The notes beneath the pieces were generated by a model that saw nothing but the letters and a program-made list of their open reading frames with translations, did no database searches and was not told the origin of the DNA. Of a DNA stretch of 64,000 nucleotides, positions 55,247-63,565 are shown piece after piece; the first letter of the stretch is position 1; every line of letters begins with the position of its first letter. The stretch is from NCBI GenBank assembly GCA_019456165.1, contig VRUJ01000016.1, forward strand, positions 1 to 64,000, in the 5' to 3' direction. The stretch is from Chloroflexota bacterium (GTDB taxonomy: Bacteria > Chloroflexota > Anaerolineae > Anaerolineales > UBA11579). The position numbers and the translations under genes are program-made.

Positions 55247-56013
55247 TGCTTAGAAAGTTGTTAGAACATCCCCTGACCAGAGGACTTGACCTCGATTCTC
55301 CTGAGACAAGCAAATTGAGAATCAAGATAATTCAAGATAAGAAATTTCTAAAAAAAATATATCTCGAATGGTATCAACATCTGCTCGCTAATATCCCTGA
55401 AGGAACAGGTAATATTCTGGAATTAGGATCTGGCGGTGGTTTCATTCAAGACCTGGCTTCAGAAATCATCACATCCGATATATTTCTACTCCCAGGTCTT
55501 TCCTTAGTATTTGATGCGCAAAAAATGCCTTTTAAAGAAGGAGCTTTCAAATCAATAGTGATGGTTGATGTATTACATCATATACCGGATGTAGTGCTTT
55601 TCTTTCGAGAAGCCCTCCGCAGCTCTACTCGAAACGCAACTATTACCATGATTGAACCCTGGGTTTCCAGGTGGTCAAAATGGGTATATCCAAATTTACA
55701 CCACGAAACATTTGACACACAAACCCCGCAATGGAATTTTTCCGAAAAAGGACCTCTCTCTAGAGCCAATAGCGCGTTGCCTTGGATAATATTTGCGCGG
55801 GACCGTTCAAAATTTGAAACTCTATTTCCAGATTGGGAAATAGAACGAACAGTTTCCTATATGCCTTTGAGATATTTAATATCCGGGGGGGTATCCTTGC
55901 GTAGTATTATGCCAGGTTGGAGTTTTGATTTCTGGCGTATTATAGAAAGGCTGCTAAAAAAAATCTTTCCATCCGTAAGCATGTTTGCAATTATTCAATT
56001 AAAGCGGAAATAA
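55246..56013 (+). CDS. class I SAM-dependent methyltransferase
   Basis: A 255-aa protein. LEHPLTRGLDLDSPET at the N-terminus, motif I NILELGSGGGFIQD, and MPFKEGAFKSIVMVDVLHHI then PDVVLFFREA as in Methyltransf_11. The C-terminal basic and aromatic segment may touch membrane. It is the last gene of the AT-rich block and converges on the MFS gene. The target is unknown. Confidence 0.8.
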   Translation: MLRKLLEHPLTRGLDLDSPETSKLRIKIIQDKKFLKKIYLEWYQHLLANIPEGTGNILELGSGGGFIQDLASEIITSDIFLLPGLSLVFDAQKMPFKEGAFKSIVMVDVLHHIPDVVLFFREALRSSTRNATITMIEPWVSRWSKWVYPNLHHETFDTQTPQWNFSEKGPLSRANSALPWIIFARDRSKFETLFPDWEIERTVSYMPLRYLISGGVSLRSIMPGWSFDFWRIIERLLKKIFPSVSMFAIIQLKRK

Positions 56014-56045
56014 TCTAACCACTCCGATGGTGCGTTTTTCGTGCT

Positions 56046-57323
56046 TCAATCGGCTGAATGGGCAATTGCGGCTTGGACAACAGTTTCTTCTGATTGTGTC
56101 TCTTCCTTCAGGCGTTCATCGGATTTGAAATGGATCGCTATGAATCCTGATACAGAAAAAAGTGCGATTATACCTGCGGCATACCAGACCCAATTCGGGT
56201 CGTAATAATCCATGATAATTCCTGCTCCCAGCGGTCCAACCGCGATGGGAACAGCCCAGCTCAAGCCCGAGAAAGCCATATACCGGCCGCGCATATCCTC
56301 TGGGGCGAATAAAGCGACTAGAGCCTGGCCTACTGGAGCGACAACCATCTCGCCAATAGTGATGATCACCATCGCAACCATTGCAAGAATGAAAACATTC
56401 TCGCCTGAAATGAACCCATACATGCCAAAGCCCAGTGCATAGAAAGCGGTTCCTAAAGCCATCATCATCATGGGGGCGCGTTTGGAGATCCTGCGGGTGA
56501 CCCAAAATTGGAACAGCACTACCATAGCGGCATTTAAGCTGAGGATCATGCCAAATCCTTGCGCGGGGATAGCATGTACATCGCGCAGGAAAACTGATAA
56601 CGTGCTGTTCATCTGGAAGTACACTAATGTCATCAGCATTGTAGCTGCGATGAAAGCCATAAAGATGTAATCTTTGAAGACCAAACTGTAACCGCCAACA
56701 GACTCCACCAGGCTTTGTTCGGGTTCGTCTTCGGGGGTTTCGGGTTTGGTTTCCGGAATTATGAAGTAGACGATCACTGCTGTGATGCCGCTGGAGATTG
56801 CATCCGCGATGAACAGCAGCATATACGATTGCGAGGCCAATAATCCACCCAGCGCAGGCCCGATGGTGGCGGCTAAATTTGCGGACACTCTCAGGATTCC
56901 GTAACCCTCAGCGCGCTGTTTTTCAGGCAATATGTCGGCGACCATCGCCTGCCTAGCAGGTCCGGCAATGCTTCCCATGGTTCCAGAAATTGCCCCAACT
57001 AGGTAGAACATGGGAATACTGGTTACCAACCCCATCACTATGCTGAATGCACCGCTGACGACCAAACCAAAGATGGTGATAAACTTCCGCCCATATTTAT
57101 CGGTCAGCGCGCCACCGACTATACTGCCTACCAGACTGGAAATTGCAAATACTGCGAATAAGCCCCCAACTTGAGTCATTCCCACAGAGAATTTTCGAGT
57201 AAGGTATAACGCAAAGAAAGGGAAAAGCAAGAAGCTGCCTAGTTGATCAACAAAAGAAGCGCCCATTAAGGTCCAGAAAGTTTTTGGGTACTCGTTATAA
57301 ACATTTCTTATTTTTGGTAACAT
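56046..57323 (-). CDS. major facilitator superfamily transporter
   Basis: A 425-aa protein with 12 predicted membrane segments. The loop 2-3 motif is GGALTDKYGRKFI, and SGTMGSIAGPARQAMVADIL is motif-C-like, typical of drug/metabolite exporters. The C-terminal tail is hydrophilic and acidic (EETQSEETVVQA). An AAGGA lies about 10 nt before ATG 57323. The substrate is unknown. Confidence 0.88.
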   Translation of the reverse strand: MLPKIRNVYNEYPKTFWTLMGASFVDQLGSFLLFPFFALYLTRKFSVGMTQVGGLFAVFAISSLVGSIVGGALTDKYGRKFITIFGLVVSGAFSIVMGLVTSIPMFYLVGAISGTMGSIAGPARQAMVADILPEKQRAEGYGILRVSANLAATIGPALGGLLASQSYMLLFIADAISSGITAVIVYFIIPETKPETPEDEPEQSLVESVGGYSLVFKDYIFMAFIAATMLMTLVYFQMNSTLSVFLRDVHAIPAQGFGMILSLNAAMVVLFQFWVTRRISKRAPMMMMALGTAFYALGFGMYGFISGENVFILAMVAMVIITIGEMVVAPVGQALVALFAPEDMRGRYMAFSGLSWAVPIAVGPLGAGIIMDYYDPNWVWYAAGIIALFSVSGFIAIHFKSDERLKEETQSEETVVQAAIAHSAD

Positions 57324-57635
57324 GTTTTTTTCATCCTTATGCCTAAATTGTACAAGGAGGGGATTTATACCTCTCGGTAAAGGTTTATATCAATTAACTT
57401 TAAGAATTATACTAATTAATTACAAATTGTCAAGATTGAAATAAATAATATTGAACTAAAGATTAGAAAACATGAATAAATGGTTGGCTATTATAAAATT
57501 GTCGTGTTTTTACGCGGAAATACAGTTATGAGAATATAATGAACATGTTTGGCTGTAATTACCCCACAAAGCATAGATACTTCAATTTATGACTCTTTGG
57601 CTTGATACTATCACTCCTGGAAATCAAATATTTAA

Positions 57636-57731
57636 TCACAGGAGGTTACGAAGGGCTAGTGCCGCGAGGACTGAACCAGCCACACGCGGCCCGACGATGA
57701 TCACATCGTAATCTAAGTCTTCAATTGGCAT
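57636..57731 (-). pseudogene. N-terminal remnant of a FAD-dependent oxidoreductase
   Basis: On the minus strand ATG 57731 begins MPIEDLDYDVIIVGPRVAGS, continues with VLAALALRNLL and stops at TGA (57636). This is the FAD-binding betalphabeta start of a geranylgeranyl-reductase/halogenase-like flavoprotein (consensus DVIIVGARVAGS), cut off after 31 residues. Nothing downstream continues it in any frame. The surrounding gap 57324-57828 otherwise holds only AT-rich sequence. Confidence 0.6.
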
Positions 57732-57828
57732 GAGGATTGGTTCGGATTAAGGGTATTTTATTCTGCAAATTGAGCACACAAATACACGGCGCTAATTTAC
57801 TCTTATTTGTAGTAGATTTTGGATACAA

Positions 57829-58107
57829 TTATTCGTGATGATGGTCCACTGTAATTTCAAAGTCTGCTTTAGTAAATTTCACTAGTTCGACGATCTTGGC
57901 TCTATCACGGAATTGTGGTGGGACGATGTTCTTAGCTTCACCTTTATCGTCTAGTTCGACCATGATCCAGGCTTTATGTTCTCCATCCTCACACCCCCAA
58001 TCTGCGTTGGTCATGAAGTGTGAGCCAGTTGCCAGGAAGACCTCAACGGCTCGTTGGCAAGCCTCCTTCTTGTTTTCATGTGGTACTTCAATGAGATACT
58101 TCGCCAT
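57829..58107 (-). CDS. small conserved hypothetical protein
   Basis: A 92-aa soluble protein: AKYLIEVPHENKKEACQRAVEVF, WGCEDGEHKAWIMVELDD, ending in an HHHE tail. The alpha-beta pattern resembles DUF3303-like / muconolactone-isomerase-like small dimeric folds, but I cannot name it. A good SD (GGAG, 8 nt before ATG 58107) supports translation. Confidence 0.72.
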   Translation of the reverse strand: MAKYLIEVPHENKKEACQRAVEVFLATGSHFMTNADWGCEDGEHKAWIMVELDDKGEAKNIVPPQFRDRAKIVELVKFTKADFEITVDHHHE

Positions 58108-58203
58108 ATAAAATCTCCTTTCAGCTAGGAAAAACTAGATAAATTTAGTGGGGTTTCAGTTTATTGTACCAGAATTTTTATCTTTACAATTTCCGTATTA
58201 ATT

Positions 58204-58680
58204 TCATGCTAACCTCGACCTATACTGCAACGCCTCCGCTAGGTGTTCTGGACCTATCTCAGTTTCTCCAGCCAGGTCTGCGATGGTGCGGGATAGCTTT
58301 AGCACGCGGTGGTATGCCCGCGCGGAGAGCTGCATCTGGCTCATCGCGCTGCTGATCAACGAGCTGGCTTCATCACTTAATTCACAGTATATGCGCACCT
58401 CAGCGGGACCCATATCCGCATTGCAGGTGATGGTCTCTTGCTCTGCCAGGCGAGTGCGTTGGAGTTCACGGGCTGCTTCAACGCGAGTTTGCACCTCAGA
58501 GGAAAGTTCACCAAGCCTGTCATCCCTTAATTTTTCGTAGTCTACGCGTGGAACCTCAATGTGAATATCAATGCGGTCGAGCAAAGTTCCCGAAATGTGC
58601 TTTTGGTAGGGTATGATCATGCTGTGTAAACAGGTGCACTGCTTGACAGCATCCCCTTAGAAACCGCATGGTCAGGCGTT
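58204..58680 (-). pseudogene. comM: degraded 3' fragment of comM (Mg-chelatase-like ATPase)
   Basis: From 58620 to 58204 the minus strand is open and reads LLDRIDIHIEVPRVDYEK through DLAGETEIGPEHLAEALQYR, the C-terminal part of ComM/YifB. Upstream the same frame continues to about 58680 as PCGF-stop-GDAVKQCTCLHSM, with TAA and TGA nonsense codons in place of the conserved Tyr and Cys. Homology ends there, so the N-terminal AAA+ region is missing. It is about 94 percent identical, by hand count over 126 residues, to the second copy at 63566-64000, and the flanks are similar for 15-20 bp beyond the stop. This is a recent duplicate that has decayed. Confidence 0.85.
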
Positions 58681-58724
58681 CGGGCCAGCGCGGTCGAGAG
58701 TTTAAATCCCACCGCCCTGACACT
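58671..58724 (+). other. tRNA-like 3' remnant next to the comM fragment
   Basis: The stretch contains GGTCGAGAGTTTAAATCCCA followed by CCGCCCTGACA. This looks like the T-arm and acceptor end of a tRNA with a weakened T stem (GAGAG against CCCAC). Its translation gives GREFKSHRP, which is a typical spurious frame over tRNA 3' ends. GTCAGG and CCTGAC at the two ends are complementary. No complete cloverleaf is possible. It may be a decayed tRNA or an att-like scar. Confidence 0.25.
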
Positions 58725-58903
58725 TTTAAGGCTCTAACCCTTGTGTTTGGAGCTTTTGTTATTGGAATAATAGGATGTGAACCATTGATGACTTGGGCAG
58801 AGGTTCATATCCTATTCCATCGATTGTCTTTACTTATAAATTATTATCCTGTATAGTAAGAATACAATTGACTTGCAAGCAGAATATTCATTAGGAGGTA
58901 ACT

Positions 58904-61141
58904 TTGAGGAAAGTATCCTTTTTATCCCTTCTCGCTCTCACCTTACTCCTGGCATCATCCTGCATCCAAGCAACAACGGAAACGACAACCCAACCGACAA
59001 GCACCAATACATCTATACCTGCACCCACAAATAATCCCACACCAGAACCACCTGGGATTACCTGGACTTCCATTGGTCCTGGCGGCGGCGGGAATCTAAC
59101 GGCAATCGCTTTTGCCTCTTCAGGGACGATCTATGTCGGTTGCGATGTAGGCGGTGTCTATCGGAGTACCGATGATGGACAAACCTGGGAAATCATCAAT
59201 GAGGGTCTAAAACTTTACGCCATAACAGAAATCGTAGTTGACCCCACCAACCCATCTCTGGTCTACCTCGGGTCTTACGGGGGCATTTATAAGAGCGAGG
59301 ATGGTGGTGATCATTGGGAATGGAAGGACAATGGGTTTCCAACGGTTGACGAGTGGCCCTGGGGAGTACCGATCGGGTCTATGGAGATTGACCCTCATAT
59401 TCCCTCAACAATCTACGCCGGTGTGGGTGACACCAACTTTGATCGCTGGGGACAGGGGAAGATCTACAAGAGTACCGATTCCGGCGATAGCTGGTTTGTC
59501 GTGAATGAAGGTACCCAAGGCATTGATTCCGAGGCGATCATTTACGAAATCGCTATAGATCCCCAAAACACGGATATCGTGTATTCGAGTACCGATCGCG
59601 GTTTTTACAAGAGCTTTGATGGTGGTGTGTCCTGGGAGCGAAAAGAAGAAGGCCTCCCTCACAGCAGCACACGCGAGGTGGTGATTTATCCTCAAGACCC
59701 CAATATCCTTTATCTGACCCTATATTCACCACCAAACCAAACCCCCTGGCAGGGGGGTGTGTACAAGAGCATGGATGGGGGAGAGACCTGGGTGGAGAAA
59801 ACCTATGGTTTAGACATAAAGATCGGAGAGCCCGGAGATCATCCATATAGCACTTCGAATTACGAACAGATCCAGATTGATGCCCAGAATCCGGATGTGG
59901 TCTACGTTGGCGCCAATTACTGGACAGGGAAGTTTGGGGTATATAGAACCACAAACGGCGGTGATTATTGGCAGTTGGTCACCCGGGAGGACAACTGGGA
60001 ACGCGGCTGGAAACCATTTGATGGGCAGCGCGTTGAATCCATGGCGATGGATCCATCAAATTCGTCTCGTATACTTTGGTCGGAAACTGGTCTCTTCGAA
60101 ACCTTGGACGCAGGCGAAACCTGGCATCAAATATATACTAATGAAACCCCTCCTGGTTCAGGGTGGTGGCAAGGGCGCGGGTTGGAAGTTACCGGAGTCT
60201 ACGACATCGAGATTGATCCAACCAATTCAAACAATATCTATTTTGCTTATGCAGACATAAACTTTCTCAGGAGCGAAAACAGCGGCCAGACTTTTGCCCG
60301 CTCAGTAGGGGGTCTCGACCCCGCTGAGACCAATTCTTTTTTCACGATCGTGATTGATCCAGATGACCCCACTATCATTTACGCTAGCCGAGGTTGGTGG
60401 AATTGGAATTCTGGCGATATCCTCAAAAGTATTGATTCCGGAAGAAACTGGACTGTCATAGGAGCCCCATCTTCCGGATTGCCAGACTCTCTGGTTTTTA
60501 CCCTGGTTTTAGATTATTCCAGCCCCGTCGAGAATCGTACGCTGTACGCTGTGAGTTACGAAAATGGGGTTTATAAAAGCACCGATGGGGGTACCAGTTG
60601 GACCGCCATCAATGAGGGTCTGGGGACTTCTGGAAATTACTATTACCAGTCGCTGGTAATCGATCCGACAGACCCACAGGTGCTATATGCTGGTGTTGAA
60701 AGCGGTCTGTATAAAACTACGGATGGCGGAGCAACCTGGAATAAGCTTTCATGGGATATGCAGAACATTGGCCTTGTTGAGATCGATCCTCAGGATCCTC
60801 AGATCCTTTATGCCAGTGTCCTTTATCATCTCGGAGGTCTGTATCGAAGTCTTGATGGTGGAACCACTTGGGAATTGCTCTTCTCCGATCCCGTTGTCAA
60901 AGCCATAGCGATCGATCCTTTTAACCCCGAGATCATTTATATTGCTACTAAAGACTATGACGAATCTCCCTTAGGACGCGGTGTCTTCCGCTCAATGGAC
61001 GGTGGTGAAACATGGTTACCTGTGAATGAGGGCTTATCACATCTCTCGATCTTCTCCATTGAAATCGATCCCAACAACCCAAACATCTTATACCTGGGAA
61101 CTGAGGGAAATGGGGCGTTTAGGGGAATTGTTGAAGAGTAA
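58904..61141 (+). CDS. secreted lipoprotein with ~13 Asp-box (BNR) repeats, GH74-like
   Basis: A 745-aa protein, TTG start with AGGAGG 5 nt upstream. Lipoprotein signal ends LLLASSC (Cys20), followed by a Thr/Pro-rich linker to residue 50. The rest is beta propeller with about thirteen Asp boxes (S/T-x-D-x-G-x-T-W, e.g. STDDGQTW, SMDGGETW, TTDGGATW). GCDVGGVYRS near residue 81 matches the catalytic-Asp strand of GH74 xyloglucanases, which are twin seven-bladed propellers of this size. A sortilin-like binding protein is the alternative. It would act on the cell surface. It is paired with the GH5-like gene within the comM-flanked segment. Confidence 0.82.
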   Translation: MRKVSFLSLLALTLLLASSCIQATTETTTQPTSTNTSIPAPTNNPTPEPPGITWTSIGPGGGGNLTAIAFASSGTIYVGCDVGGVYRSTDDGQTWEIINEGLKLYAITEIVVDPTNPSLVYLGSYGGIYKSEDGGDHWEWKDNGFPTVDEWPWGVPIGSMEIDPHIPSTIYAGVGDTNFDRWGQGKIYKSTDSGDSWFVVNEGTQGIDSEAIIYEIAIDPQNTDIVYSSTDRGFYKSFDGGVSWERKEEGLPHSSTREVVIYPQDPNILYLTLYSPPNQTPWQGGVYKSMDGGETWVEKTYGLDIKIGEPGDHPYSTSNYEQIQIDAQNPDVVYVGANYWTGKFGVYRTTNGGDYWQLVTREDNWERGWKPFDGQRVESMAMDPSNSSRILWSETGLFETLDAGETWHQIYTNETPPGSGWWQGRGLEVTGVYDIEIDPTNSNNIYFAYADINFLRSENSGQTFARSVGGLDPAETNSFFTIVIDPDDPTIIYASRGWWNWNSGDILKSIDSGRNWTVIGAPSSGLPDSLVFTLVLDYSSPVENRTLYAVSYENGVYKSTDGGTSWTAINEGLGTSGNYYYQSLVIDPTDPQVLYAGVESGLYKTTDGGATWNKLSWDMQNIGLVEIDPQDPQILYASVLYHLGGLYRSLDGGTTWELLFSDPVVKAIAIDPFNPEIIYIATKDYDESPLGRGVFRSMDGGETWLPVNEGLSHLSIFSIEIDPNNPNILYLGTEGNGAFRGIVEE

Positions 61142-61206
61142 ATATCAATCAGTTCACTATTACCGACGGCACACCATTTTTTTATCTCCAAAATGACTAG
61201 TTATTA

Positions 61207-61258
61207 GGCTGTGAACTCAGACGGTGAGTTCGTAGGTTCGAATCCAAAATCCACGAAG
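61207..61258 (+). other. tRNA-like fragment in the BNR-GH5 gap
   Basis: GTAGGTTCGAATCC (61234-61247) is a perfect T-arm/B-box-like sequence, preceded by an anticodon-arm-like CTGTGAACTCAG and followed by CAAAATCCACGA. The T stem does not close well (GTAGG against CCAAA) and no 5' acceptor is found, so it is not a functional tRNA. The rest of the gap 61142-61506 holds only the repeat at 61286-61363 and an AT-rich promoter-like stretch. Confidence 0.25.
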
Positions 61259-61285
61259 TGTTCTTCCTAAACCTCAACTCAAGCG

Positions 61286-61363
61286 TTCAACTTTTACCTT
61301 TCCCACACTTTATTCAGTTCAAAATTGCCGTAATACGTGACTGCACGCTCAGAGGTTAATCGA
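61286..61363. repeat. 78-bp direct repeat, copy 1
   Basis: It starts TTCAACTTTTACCTTTCCCA and contains TTGCCGTAATACGTGACTGC. A second copy at 63446-63523 aligns without gaps at an offset of exactly 2160 bp, with about 80 percent identity by hand count. Copy 1 is after the BNR gene and copy 2 after the GH5 gene. Confidence 0.75.
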
Positions 61364-61506
61364 GAATACCAACAATTTCCATCCAATAATTAGGAAGTAT
61401 ATTCAGTTCCATTTTCACGCCTACTTTACAGGATTAGTTTTTTTCTGTATACTATTTATATAGACTAATAGGTTTGTAAGTGCATATCCCATATACGAAT
61501 ATACTC

Positions 61507-63357
61507 ATGAAGAAGTTCAAATTGATACCTCTTTTAGTGCTCGCGTCGCTCCTAACATCTGCCTGTAAGCAGGCCCCACAATTACCAACCTCAACACTTA
61601 CTGCCGCATCCACAAATACATTACGCCCGGAGCCTACAAAAACATCTTCATCAAACCCTTCTCCACCAGATTTACCGCGCCTGCAAGTCGTTGGCAACAA
61701 GATCGTCAATGAAAACGGAGAAATAGTAGTGCTGAGAGGGATTGGAACTGCGGATATTATCGGCCTCTCGAGATGGTCCACTGATATCCCTTGGGGGGAA
61801 GAATTATTTCGTACAATCCACGATTGGGGAGCCACAGTTGTACGATTACCAGTTTCCCCTGTTTTCTTTTTCGAGGATGAGCAAAAAGGATTGGAAGCCC
61901 TCGATCAGGCCATTGAATGGGCCGCCAAGTACGAGATGTATGTGATCATCACTTTTCACGCTTTCGGGTTCCCGCCGACTGGCTTTCTTATAAACCCCAG
62001 CGATCTTGGCATGGCCTCCGATGTGGATGGTATTCGATTCTGGCAGACGGTTTCTGAACGTTACGCAGGAAATGATGTTGTGGCATTTTATGAGATTTTC
62101 AACGAGGCTAACAGCCACCCGTGGGATGGGCTCACACATCTCGAAGATTGGATCATATGGAAGGATTTCAGCGAACTGGTCATTGATCTGATCCGGGTGA
62201 ATGATCCTGAAACCATCATCATTGTGGGCGGCTTGAAATTTTCGTCTGACCTAACCTATATATTGCAAGCGCCCATTCAGCGCAACAACGTCGCTTACGC
62301 GCACCACGAAAACCCAGGAATCAAGGATTGGGACAAAGCATTTGGAGGTGTGGTGGAGCAGTATCCGGTCCTGATCACAGACTTTACATTTGGGATCGAT
62401 ATTACAGGAGAACAAAGCTGGTTGAATGAATCGAACTATCAAGGAGAGGAACCCTACCGATATGCGATAATGAATTATTTGGAAGAACGCGGCCTCAGTT
62501 GGATTGCCGTTGTCTTCTCTTCCCTATGGGTCCCAGAATTGGTCCAAAACCAATTATTTGAGCCAAGTGAAGTCGGCCAGTTCTATCAAGAACAGCTGTT
62601 AAGCCACGGCTGGGAAATAACTATCGGTGAAATGATCGCAGGGGACAAAAATATATTTAACGGTGCGGTGGGCTTTTGGGAAAGCCTGGACCCCAGCGAT
62701 GGGAGTTCGCGCACGCTTAGAATAAGTTCGGTAGCGGGCGATCAATACAGCGTGAATTTTGTTGATGATGAGGTGCCTCTATGCGGTGTGAATACTTATG
62801 GTGCGCCTCTTACTGGTGCTGAAGCCAGGGGAGAGGGGCAAGCCTTCTATCAGAAACTTGACGTCGGCCCTTTATATCTTGAATGTTCGAATAATAATGG
62901 ATGGGTTGGAGGGGTGCACTACGATACCTTTCTTTATGATCCCTATTCGGATTCGCTGGTCGACCTCCAGGGTACTATTTGGACGAGGTCGGCAGAGCAA
63001 GATGCAAACGAAAACGAGTTTGGTGGTGCTGTTGGGGATTGGGAAAGCACGGATAACGATGGCAGTTACCAGACACTGACGATCCAGCAAATATCTGATG
63101 TCCTTTTTTCCATCGAATTAGCAGATAGTGGAGCATCTTCTTGTGGCACCGATGATACTGGTGGGCCATTATATGCCGCCAGGCTTGAAGGTAGCGGCAA
63201 TGCGGATCTCAATTTTCTCTTTCTCCAGGTATTGGAGCTCACTTGTATGGGCGATCCGGAGTGGTCATTGGATCCCTTATCACTTACCCTCACCTATGAT
63301 CTGATCACGGACATATTGTCGGATTCATGGGGTGTTGTTTGGACCAGAATAAGATAA
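61507..63357 (+). CDS. secreted GH5-like glycoside hydrolase lipoprotein with a duplicated C-terminal domain
   Basis: About 616 aa from ATG 61507; GTG 61480 is also open, but MKKFKLIPLL is a proper signal start. Lipobox LLTSAC (Cys20), Thr/Ser/Pro linker to ~55. The (beta/alpha)8 domain (about 57-375) has VNENGEIVVLRGIG, TVVRLPV, HAFG and AFYEIFNEANSHPW with the catalytic acid Glu200. At the nucleophile strand GH5 has Glu, but here YPVLITDFTFG has Asp292. From ~390 two related ~110-residue modules (GAVGFWESLDPSDGSSRTL / GAVGDWESTDNDGSYQTL) follow; these may bind carbohydrate. It probably acts on beta-glucans at the cell surface, if the Asp works. Confidence 0.8.
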   Translation: MKKFKLIPLLVLASLLTSACKQAPQLPTSTLTAASTNTLRPEPTKTSSSNPSPPDLPRLQVVGNKIVNENGEIVVLRGIGTADIIGLSRWSTDIPWGEELFRTIHDWGATVVRLPVSPVFFFEDEQKGLEALDQAIEWAAKYEMYVIITFHAFGFPPTGFLINPSDLGMASDVDGIRFWQTVSERYAGNDVVAFYEIFNEANSHPWDGLTHLEDWIIWKDFSELVIDLIRVNDPETIIIVGGLKFSSDLTYILQAPIQRNNVAYAHHENPGIKDWDKAFGGVVEQYPVLITDFTFGIDITGEQSWLNESNYQGEEPYRYAIMNYLEERGLSWIAVVFSSLWVPELVQNQLFEPSEVGQFYQEQLLSHGWEITIGEMIAGDKNIFNGAVGFWESLDPSDGSSRTLRISSVAGDQYSVNFVDDEVPLCGVNTYGAPLTGAEARGEGQAFYQKLDVGPLYLECSNNNGWVGGVHYDTFLYDPYSDSLVDLQGTIWTRSAEQDANENEFGGAVGDWESTDNDGSYQTLTIQQISDVLFSIELADSGASSCGTDDTGGPLYAARLEGSGNADLNFLFLQVLELTCMGDPEWSLDPLSLTLTYDLITDILSDSWGVVWTRIR

Positions 63358-63445
63358 GATCTCATCATTATTCTGACCGTCTTGCGAATTTTTCACGTTT
63401 TGGTGAGTATGTATTCCCTTTACTCAGAAACTGCATGACCAAACA

Positions 63446-63523
63446 TCCAACTGTTACCTTTCCCACAATTTTCTAATTTCTAATTTGCCGTAATACTTGA
63501 CTGCACGCCCATGGATTCATCGC
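63446..63523. repeat. 78-bp direct repeat, copy 2
   Basis: It starts TCCAACTGTTACCTTTCCCA and contains TTGCCGTAATACTTGACTGC. It is the partner of 61286-61363. It lies between the GH5 stop and the 3' end of the second comM copy. Confidence 0.75.
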
Positions 63524-63565
63524 ACCGATCAACTGGAAGTTGGCAGGAGAATATCTTTCCCCGTA

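Noticed and set aside
56018-56040. Terminator between the last methyltransferase and the MFS gene
   Set aside because: Only a 4-bp stem (ACCA/TGGT) precedes a short T run; too weak to call, though some termination between convergent genes is expected.
58668-58856. 62-codon plus-strand frame upstream of the BNR gene
   Set aside because: Its first part is the translation of a tRNA-like remnant (GREFKSHRP) and the rest has no SD or homology.
58904-63357. Integrase or transposase in the comM-flanked island
   Set aside because: Both genes are secreted lipoproteins with no recombinase motifs; no terminal inverted repeats of an IS were seen.
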